Source: JAICTV01 sp035634055 | GTDB taxonomy: Bacteria; Planctomycetota; Phycisphaerae; Tepidisphaerales; Tepidisphaeraceae | Reading direction: 5' to 3' | Assembly (NCBI GenBank): GCA_035634055.1 | Contig: DASQDR010000283.1 | Span: forward strand, 1-27,718 | DNA length: 27,718 bases | In this document: positions 22,401-27,718 of the stretch, in pieces | Layout: each line of letters starts with the position of its first letter | How positions within the stretch are numbered: the stretch's first letter is position 1 | Notes under the pieces: model-generated | What the model saw: only the letters and a program-made list of their open reading frames with translations | The model's database searches: none | What the model was told of the DNA's origin: nothing | Program-made: the position numbers and the translations under genes

Positions 22401-23990
22401 ATGACAAGCCAGACGATTTCCTCGTGGCGCCCCTCCGCCGATGTCGGCGCAGCCGCGCGCCCGCGAGACCTCCACACCCTTTACACCCGCAGGCAGCTCG
22501 AGTCGGTGCTGCACCGGGAGCGCGCCCGCGCGGACCGGAACAACTCCGAGTTCTCGCTGGTGCTCTTCCGCGTCCGCGCCGACGAGCCGAGGCTGATGTT
22601 CCGCCTCGCCCGGCTGCTGCTGCGCCGCACGCGCGTGATCGACGAGGTCGGGTGGTTCGACGAGACCTGCGTCGCCGCCCTCCTCCCGTACACCACCGCC
22701 GACGGCGCCCGCGCCTTCAGCGAGCACCTGCTCCAGGCGGCGCAGGAGCAACTGGTGCCGGCCCTGTGCCGCATCTACACCTACCCGTCCGCCTGGTACT
22801 TCGAGGACGACAAGAAGCGCAACGACCACCACGATCACAGTGGTAGCAACGGCAACGGTCACTCGAACGGCAACGGTCACTCCAACGGCAACGGGTACGC
22901 CCACGCCCACGGCAACGGGCACGCGAACGGCCACGCCAACGGCAACGGCCACGCGCGGGCCAACGGTGAGAACGGCAACGGCCACGGCCATGCCAACGGC
23001 AACGGCCACGCCAACGGCAACGGCCACGCCAATGGCAACGGGCACGCCAATGGCAACGGGCACGCGCATGCCAACGGCAACGGGCACTCCAACGGCAACG
23101 GGCACGCCCACGCCCATTCGAATGGCAACGGCCACTCGAATGGCAACGGGCACACGAACGGCAACGGCAACGGCAACGGCAACGTGCTGATGTCCGCGTC
23201 GTCGAAGCTGATCGAGCGTCGCGTCAACGGACTTGGCCGCCCGGCCAGCGGCTCGACCGCCGCTGCCGCGGGCAGCGCGGGCCCGGCGGTGCAGGCGTCC
23301 GACCTGATGCCGTACCTGCTCAAGGGCGTCTCCGACGGCCTGCGCCCGCCCGAGGCGGGCGCCGACGGCGTCGAACGCCTGCTCGTCCGCCCGCTCCCCT
23401 GGTGGAAGCGCTGCATCGACATGGCCGGCGCCGCCACCGGGCTGCTGATGCTCTCGCCGGTGATGTTCCTGGCGGCGTTCGCCATCCGCGTCTCCTCGCC
23501 CGGGCCGATCATCTTCAAGCAGCGCCGCGCGGGGCTCGGCGGGCAGCCGTTCTGGATCTACAAGTTTCGCACCATGACCGTCGACGCCGAGGCGCGCAAG
23601 GCCGCTTTGCGCAAGATGAGCGAGCAGGACGGCCCGGCGTTCAAGATCAAGCACGACCCGCGCATCACGCCGGTCGGCCGCTTCCTCCGCGAGACCAGCC
23701 TCGACGAGCTGCCGCAGCTCTGGAACGTGCTGATCGGCGACATGTCGCTGGTCGGCCCGCGCCCGCTGCCGATGGACGAATCCGCCGCCTGCGACCGCTG
23801 GCAGCGCCGCCGGCTGGACGTGACGCCGGGGCTCACCTGCATCTGGCAGGTCAAGGGGCGCAGCCGCGTCACCTTCGCGGAGTGGATGCGCATGGACGTG
23901 AATTACATCCGCCGTCGCGGCCTGTGGCACGACGTGCGGATCCTGGCCGAGACGATCCCCGCGGTGATCCTCCGCCGCGGCGCGAGGTAA
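22401..23990 (+). CDS. Polyprenyl-phosphate sugar-1-phosphate transferase with Asn-Gly-His repeat domain
   Basis: A 529-residue initiating glycosyltransferase for exopolysaccharide. Residues about 20-130 resemble a degenerate GGDEF fold (LYTRRQLESVLHRERARADR... and VGWFDETCVAALLP) without the GGDEF motif. Residues about 149-261 are a low-complexity tract of Asn, Gly, His and Ala, mostly units of type ANGNGH. The C-terminal part from about 330 is a bacterial sugar transferase: one membrane helix (CIDMAGAATGLLMLSPVMFL), then FKQRRAGLGG, YKFRTM, DPRITPVGRFLR, TSLDELPQLWNVL, GDMSLVGPRP and the terminal LTCIWQVKGRS. It moves a sugar phosphate from UDP-sugar to undecaprenyl phosphate, starting the repeat unit. 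The GGDEF-like part may sense a nucleotide; inferred only. ATG follows an AGGGA. Confidence 0.9.
   Translation: MTSQTISSWRPSADVGAAARPRDLHTLYTRRQLESVLHRERARADRNNSEFSLVLFRVRADEPRLMFRLARLLLRRTRVIDEVGWFDETCVAALLPYTTADGARAFSEHLLQAAQEQLVPALCRIYTYPSAWYFEDDKKRNDHHDHSGSNGNGHSNGNGHSNGNGYAHAHGNGHANGHANGNGHARANGENGNGHGHANGNGHANGNGHANGNGHANGNGHAHANGNGHSNGNGHAHAHSNGNGHSNGNGHTNGNGNGNGNVLMSASSKLIERRVNGLGRPASGSTAAAAGSAGPAVQASDLMPYLLKGVSDGLRPPEAGADGVERLLVRPLPWWKRCIDMAGAATGLLMLSPVMFLAAFAIRVSSPGPIIFKQRRAGLGGQPFWIYKFRTMTVDAEARKAALRKMSEQDGPAFKIKHDPRITPVGRFLRETSLDELPQLWNVLIGDMSLVGPRPLPMDESAACDRWQRRRLDVTPGLTCIWQVKGRSRVTFAEWMRMDVNYIRRRGLWHDVRILAETIPAVILRRGAR
22847..23185 (+). repeat. In-gene tandem repeat coding (A/S)NGNGH units
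   Basis: Tandem 18-base units of the type GCCAACGGCAACGGCCAC, with third-base variation, encode about 113 residues of Asn-Gly-His-Ala. The most regular block is about 22990-23070. The variation lies mainly at synonymous positions and between Ala, Ser and Thr, so the peptide pattern has been kept while the DNA drifted. Confidence 0.85.
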
Positions 23991-24005
23991 GCGCGCCAGT
24001 GAGCT

Positions 24006-24023
24006 GCGGCGACAAATCGCCGC
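24006..24023 (+). terminator. Hairpin after the sugar-transferase gene
   Basis: Perfect 7-bp stem GCGGCGA/TCGCCGC with loop CAAA, 15 bases after the stop codon. No U-run follows. It is a possible stop or processing site between EPS genes. Confidence 0.45.
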
Positions 24024-24159
24024 CAGCGAACGATCGCGAACGAGCGAGAGAGCGCGCGGTGGACCGCGGGAGGCGCGCCCGACACTGATGTAACCGCCCG
24101 GGCCGGCTCTGTGGGAGCCGTCGTCCGTGGGCGCGAGAGACAGAGAGAGAAGTAGACGT

Positions 24160-24930
24160 ATGGACGGGTTGGCGTTTGCGTGGCCTCGTAAGTTCGACGT
24201 GTTCGGCGTCGGGATCAGCGCGACCTCGTACGACGAGGCCGAGGCGGTGATCCTCCAGGCGGCGAAGGCGCGGCGCAGCGCGACCGTCACCCACCTGTCA
24301 TCGCACGGGCTGACCATGGCCGCGCGCGACGAGCGCTTCCGCGAGGTCGTCAACAGCTTCGACATCGCCGCCCCCGACGGGCAGCCGGTGCGCTGGAGCC
24401 TGAAGTGGTTCCACAAGCAGGCGATCCCCGATCGCTGCTACGGCCCGGAGCTGATGATCCGTCTCTGCCGCTCGGCGGCGAAGCAGGGCGTCTCCATCTA
24501 CCTCTACGGCAGCTCGCCGGAGGTGCTGGAACTGCTCTCGGCGAACCTGCGGAAGGACTGCCCGGGGCTGGTGATCGCCGGCGTCGAGAGCCCGCCGTTC
24601 CGCCAGCTCGGCAAGGAAGAGGCGCAGCAGGCGATTCAGCGCATCAACGACAGCGGCGCCGGGCTGGTTTTTATCGGGCTCGGCTGCCCGCGGCAGGACT
24701 GGTTCGCCCACGAGCACAAGCACGCCATCCGCGCGGTCCAGCTTTGCGTCGGGGCGGCGTTCGACTTCCACGCCGGCAACAAGAAGATGGCGCCCCGCTG
24801 GATGCAGCGGCACGGGCTGGAATGGTTCTACCGGCTCACCCAGGAGCCCGGGCGGCTGTGGCGGCGATACCTGGTGATCCACACCACGTTCGCGATGCTC
24901 CTCACCCGCCGGCTCATTCTCGGTCGATAA
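24160..24930 (+). CDS. WecG/TagA/CpsF family glycosyltransferase
   Basis: A 256-residue membrane-associated glycosyltransferase that adds a sugar (ManNAc or ManNAcA type in characterised members) to a lipid-linked precursor. Landmarks: FDVFGVGISATSYDEA (N-terminus), THLSSHGLTMAARD (about 45-58), DIAAPDGQPVRW with the acidic residue expected in catalysis (about 70-81), YLYGSSPEVL, FIGLGCPRQDWF (the usual LG.P.QE type motif) and the ending GAAFDFHAGNKKMAPRWMQRHGLEWFYRLTQEPGRLWRRY. The ATG at 24160 starts right at the conserved part; AGAGAGAAG just upstream may serve as ribosome site. It lies 169 bases after the sugar transferase in the EPS locus and would act second in building the repeat unit. 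Confidence 0.92.
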   Translation: MDGLAFAWPRKFDVFGVGISATSYDEAEAVILQAAKARRSATVTHLSSHGLTMAARDERFREVVNSFDIAAPDGQPVRWSLKWFHKQAIPDRCYGPELMIRLCRSAAKQGVSIYLYGSSPEVLELLSANLRKDCPGLVIAGVESPPFRQLGKEEAQQAIQRINDSGAGLVFIGLGCPRQDWFAHEHKHAIRAVQLCVGAAFDFHAGNKKMAPRWMQRHGLEWFYRLTQEPGRLWRRYLVIHTTFAMLLTRRLILGR

Positions 24931-25128
24931 GAGGGACAGAGGAAGGCCGCTCACACAGCGACCGCGCGCCTTGGTGGCGTTGCGGGCGCACGCGGGGCGC
25001 GTCGGCGGACCGTTTTACAAGGTTTGCCGGCACGACCGCTGTGTGACGCGCGGCCGCGTCGTTACATTGTCCCGCTTGGAAACCCGCAGCCGGCCGTGCC
25101 GGAGCGGGCGATCGACGCCACCAGACGT

Positions 25129-26586
25129 ATGTCGGCCGTTGCCCCGTCCATCACCGCAGACCCGTCGCCCGCCGCGCGCGATGCCGCGCCGCAGGGTGAT
25201 GCCGCGCCCCCTCGGGATGCCGCGCCGTCGCGCGATGCCGGGCCGGTCGCGCCCGCGGTGCCGCGCGCGAAGAAGCTGCGCGGGCTGATGGGCCGCAACA
25301 TCTGGGCGCTGGCCGACCAGGCGCTGATCTCCGGCGCCAACTTCGTCACGCTGATCCTCATCGCCTGGGCGCTGGACGACAAGACCGAGTTCGGCCGCTT
25401 CTCCACCGTCTACAGCGTCCTGCTGTTCTGCAACATCCTCCAGTCGACGCTGATCACGCAGTCGCACAACGTGCTGGGAGCGACCCGCTCGGGCGACGAT
25501 TACCGCCTTTACACCAGCTCGACCGCGTTCGGGCAGCTCGCGCTGTTCGCGATCCAGGTGCTGCTGGTCCTGCCGGTGGCGACGCTGGCCTCGATGCAGG
25601 GGTGGGCGACGGCGTCGCTGATCTGGGCGCTGGTCCCGGCCGTCTTCGGCTGGCAGCTCCAGGAGCTGGTCCGCCGCGTCCTCTACACCGAGGGGCGCTA
25701 CGGCGCCGCGTTCGCCAACGACCTGATCGGCTTTGGCGGGCAGATGCTCGTGCTGGCCGGGATGTTCTTCCTGCACGCGCGAATGGGCTACACGTTCAAC
25801 GGCACGATCGCGCTGCTGGTGACGGCGGCGACGACCGCGCTGGCTGGCGCCGTCGGCCTGTGGCAGCTTCGCGCCAGCCTCTCGTGGCGCTTCGGGCGGC
25901 GCGAGCTGGCGGAGAACTGGCACTTCGGCAAGTGGCTGCTCGGCGGGGAGGTGCTCGGCTTCTTCTCCTCGCTCCAGATGCAGGTGCTGTGGGCCGCGCT
26001 GCTGGTCGGCACCGCCGCCAGCGCCGACCTGCGCGCGGCCCAGATCCTGTTCGGGCCGATGCGGGTGATCACCTTCTTCCTCGGCACCGTGCTGCCGATC
26101 CGCTTCGCCCGCGCGCTGCACGAGCGGGGGACGTTGGCGATGCACGCCAACGTGCGGTCGGTCTACGCGGTGCTGGCGCCGCTGGTCGGCGTCTACTGCG
26201 CGCTGCTGGCGCTGTTCCCGCGGCCGCTGCTGAAGTTGATCTACCCCGACGAGTTTGCCTCCAACGAGGCGGTCGTCGTGCTAATGCTGTACGCGGCCAC
26301 CGCGTTCCTCGGCTACATGCAAATGGTGATGGCCGCGGCGCTCACCGCCGCCCGGCAGACCCGCTACATCTTCGCCGGCAGCGTGTGCGGCTGCGCGATC
26401 GGGCTGGCGGCGAGCCCGCTGTGCATCTGGCGCTTCGGCGCGGCCGGCGGCATCCTGAGCATCATGGCAACCACGCTGGTGGTGACGGCGCTGTACGTGC
26501 TGGCGTACCGCCGGCAGTCGGCGCGAGATTTCGGTTCGAGCAATTCCGGTTCGATCGCCGGCCGGGGCGCGGAGGTGACGGCATGA
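25129..26586 (+). CDS. Wzx-type polysaccharide flippase
   Basis: A 485-residue multi-pass membrane protein of the MVF/MATE-like flippase fold, with about 12-14 hydrophobic helices from residue 48 onward, broken by short charged loops. Landmarks are the opening GRNIWALADQALISGANFVTLILIAW, an N-terminal charged loop with a conserved FGRFS, and LLKLIYPDEF late in the protein. The first 40 residues are an Ala/Pro/Asp-rich tail with three and a half 18-base repeats encoding DAAP-type units (25180-25240). It likely flips the lipid-linked EPS repeat unit across the inner membrane. The ATG at 25129 is the best start, since upstream frame is Arg/Pro-rich; no Shine-Dalgarno. It overlaps the next gene by ATGA. 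Confidence 0.85.
   Translation: MSAVAPSITADPSPAARDAAPQGDAAPPRDAAPSRDAGPVAPAVPRAKKLRGLMGRNIWALADQALISGANFVTLILIAWALDDKTEFGRFSTVYSVLLFCNILQSTLITQSHNVLGATRSGDDYRLYTSSTAFGQLALFAIQVLLVLPVATLASMQGWATASLIWALVPAVFGWQLQELVRRVLYTEGRYGAAFANDLIGFGGQMLVLAGMFFLHARMGYTFNGTIALLVTAATTALAGAVGLWQLRASLSWRFGRRELAENWHFGKWLLGGEVLGFFSSLQMQVLWAALLVGTAASADLRAAQILFGPMRVITFFLGTVLPIRFARALHERGTLAMHANVRSVYAVLAPLVGVYCALLALFPRPLLKLIYPDEFASNEAVVVLMLYAATAFLGYMQMVMAAALTAARQTRYIFAGSVCGCAIGLAASPLCIWRFGAAGGILSIMATTLVVTALYVLAYRRQSARDFGSSNSGSIAGRGAEVTA
25180..25240 (+). repeat. 18-base tandem repeat in the flippase gene
   Basis: Units start GATGCCGCGCC at 25180, 25198 and 25216, with a partial one at 25234. They encode DAAP-type units in the N-terminal tail. 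Such repeats can change copy number without breaking the frame. Confidence 0.7.
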
Positions 26587-27056
26587 GCGTGGCAGAAGCA
26601 CCGATTTCCACCTCGGCGGCGGTCGCGACGGCGCCCGGCGAAGCCGCGGCGGCGACGCCCGCGGACGGCGGCGCGGGCGCGGGCTCGCGTTCCACCGTGG
26701 CGACGATGACGACGACGACGACCGCGCACGATGCCGAGAAGGGGGCGCTGCTCGCGCGCGTGATCGACGTGCTCGACCGCGACGGGCTCGCCTACTGCAT
26801 CCTGCACGGGTACGAGACCTTCCCGCATCGCGTGCCGGGCGACGTCGACCTGCTGGTCCCGCGCGAGATGGTCCCGCGCCGCCTCGCCGAGCTGCTGCGC
26901 GCCGCCGAGGGCAAGATTGGCGCCAAGGTCGTGCAGTGGTTCAACGATCGCGCGCACCTGATCGTGCTGTGCGCCCCGGCCGCGGCGCCCGGCGCGGCGC
27001 CGGCCCGGCCAGATGCTCGGCCACGGTGTCCGCGCGCAGGTCGAGCCGGCTGCTGA
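26583..27056 (+). pseudogene. N-terminal part of a nucleotidyltransferase-like EPS protein, cut off
   Basis: The start ATG overlaps the flippase stop (ATGA). After a 50-residue Ala/Thr-rich lead, residues about 55-130 read as a nucleotidyltransferase-like domain: VLDRDGLAYCILHGYETFPHR and GDVDLLVPR (the D-x-D of the pol-beta fold), then QWFNDRAHLIVL. I remember the same block in planctomycete EPS loci, in longer proteins. From about 26978 on, the frame becomes a short Ala/Pro/Arg run that ends at 27056 and reads antisense to a DnaG primase gene. So only the N-terminal ~130 residues are real; the rest is lost, most likely at an assembly join, less likely by a true rearrangement. Confidence 0.6.
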
Positions 27057-27718
27057 GGATCTGCACGAGCTCGTCGCGCATGATCCGGCCGGCCGCGACC
27101 TCGGGCAGCGCCGCGAACGTCTCGTGCACCTCGTCGAGGATCTCCTGCTTGCCTTCGGACGAGCCGGTGTCGCCGGTCTCGAGCACGCGCAGGATCCGGA
27201 AGCGCGGGAACGGCATCGACTTGTCGAGCAGCGCCTGGAACGCCTCGGGCCCGCGCTTGACGACGAGATCGGCGGGGTCGTCGCCGGCCGGCAGGCTGAG
27301 CACGCGGAACTTCAGATCCTCGCGCGCGGCGACGACCGCGGCGCGCAGCATCGCCTCCTGCCCCGCGTTGTCGGCGTCGAGCGCGAGGTGCGCCACCGGG
27401 GAGAGACGGCGCAGCACGCGCACCTGCTCCTCGGTCATCGACGTGCCCATGATGCAGACGGCTCCCGCGAAGCCGGCCTGATGCAGCGCGATGACGTCGG
27501 TGTAGCCCTCGGCGACGATGACCGCGCCGGCCTTCGCGGCGGCCGACCGCGCGAGATGCCCGCCGTAGACGATGCGGCCCTTGTGGAAGAGGTCGTTCTC
27601 CGGCGTGTTGAGGTACTTCGGACCCCGGTACTCGCTCATCTGCCGGGCGCCGAACCCGATCACCCGCCCGCGCGAGTCGCTCAGCGGGAACGTGATGCGC
27701 GACCGGAACTGGTCGTAC
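26941..27718 (-). CDS. dnaG: DnaG-type DNA primase, TOPRIM part, incomplete
   Basis: The frame is open to the right edge of the window and reads leftward. From the edge: a YDQFRSRITFPLSDSRGRVIGFGAR segment, then the conserved PKYLNTPENDLFHKGRIVYG, and the TOPRIM domain with AEGYTDV (its catalytic Glu) and LALDADNAGQEA (the metal-binding D-x-D). The wording is closest in my memory to actinobacterial primases, not planctomycete ones. Primase makes RNA primers at the replication fork. The zinc-binding N-terminus is outside the window. The C-terminal helicase-binding domain is absent: recognisable sequence stops near 27010 (RADTVAEHLAG), and the remaining codons to 26941 are antisense of the preceding plus-strand gene. 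Probably a foreign piece joined by assembly. Confidence 0.8.
   Translation of the reverse strand, partial: YDQFRSRITFPLSDSRGRVIGFGARQMSEYRGPKYLNTPENDLFHKGRIVYGGHLARSAAAKAGAVIVAEGYTDVIALHQAGFAGAVCIMGTSMTEEQVRVLRRLSPVAHLALDADNAGQEAMLRAAVVAAREDLKFRVLSLPAGDDPADLVVKRGPEAFQALLDKSMPFPRFRILRVLETGDTGSSEGKQEILDEVHETFAALPEVAAGRIMRDELVQILSSRLDLRADTVAEHLAGPAPRRAPRPGRTARSGARDR

Noticed and set aside
22847..23185. CRISPR-like array
   Set aside because: The units are contiguous 18-base coding repeats in an open frame, with no spacers.
21333..24416. A minus-strand open frame of 1027 codons across the EPS genes
   Set aside because: Antisense to the sugar transferase and neighbours; low-complexity Val-Ala repeats mirror the Asn-Gly-His tract. 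No protein-like features.

Overview
The window is a very GC-rich bacterial segment that reads like Planctomycetota, probably class Phycisphaerae. The pointers are a PEP-CTERM-like tail on an exported dehydrogenase, an MJ0042-type zinc ribbon, a eukaryote-like ubiquitin-type gene cluster, and intergenic repeats of kinds I associate with these genomes. The assignment is by recognition, not by search. The last ~0.7 kb is different: it carries part of an actinobacterial-looking DnaG primase joined to a cut-off planctomycete gene, most simply a chimeric assembly join.

Left part (1-12635), mostly housekeeping and accessory genes: the tail of an Ala/Pro-rich protein, a VanZ-like membrane protein, a HIT hydrolase, a small conserved basic protein, a PfkB sugar kinase, a PhyH-type dioxygenase, a DinG/XPD-like Fe-S helicase, a secreted PQQ-type sugar dehydrogenase, a membrane-anchored helical protein, a metallo-beta-lactamase-fold nuclease and a NamZ/DUF1343 protein. 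The helicase carries an in-frame 855-bp insertion holding a REP-associated tyrosine transposase (RAYT) domain flanked by inverted REP hairpins. Relatives of these hairpins lie after the helicase gene and near 11.3 kb.

Middle (12770-18723, minus strand): a compact set of eukaryote-like ubiquitin-conjugation genes in the order Ubl, E1 (ThiF fold), JAMM/JAB peptidase with a membrane anchor, multi-pass membrane protein with a C-terminal FHA domain, RING-like membrane protein (E3 candidate), and E2 fused to a zinc ribbon. Each class of component needed to activate, transfer, ligate and remove a Ubl is present. Three of the six are membrane proteins, suggesting conjugation at the cytoplasmic face of a membrane, with FHA-mediated phospho-recognition. 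This is the most interesting system in the window.

Right part (19244-26980, plus strand): an exopolysaccharide locus divergent from the Ubl operon: Wzz/BY-kinase co-polymerase with a Tyr-rich tail, a polyprenyl-phosphate sugar transferase with a GGDEF-like N-terminus and a ~110-residue Asn-Gly-His repeat, a WecG/TagA/CpsF glycosyltransferase, a Wzx-type flippase, and the start of a nucleotidyltransferase-like protein. The Asn-Gly repeat motif recurs at the tail of the Wzz protein and of the FHA protein of the Ubl operon. Two strong hairpins sit just after the first two EPS genes.
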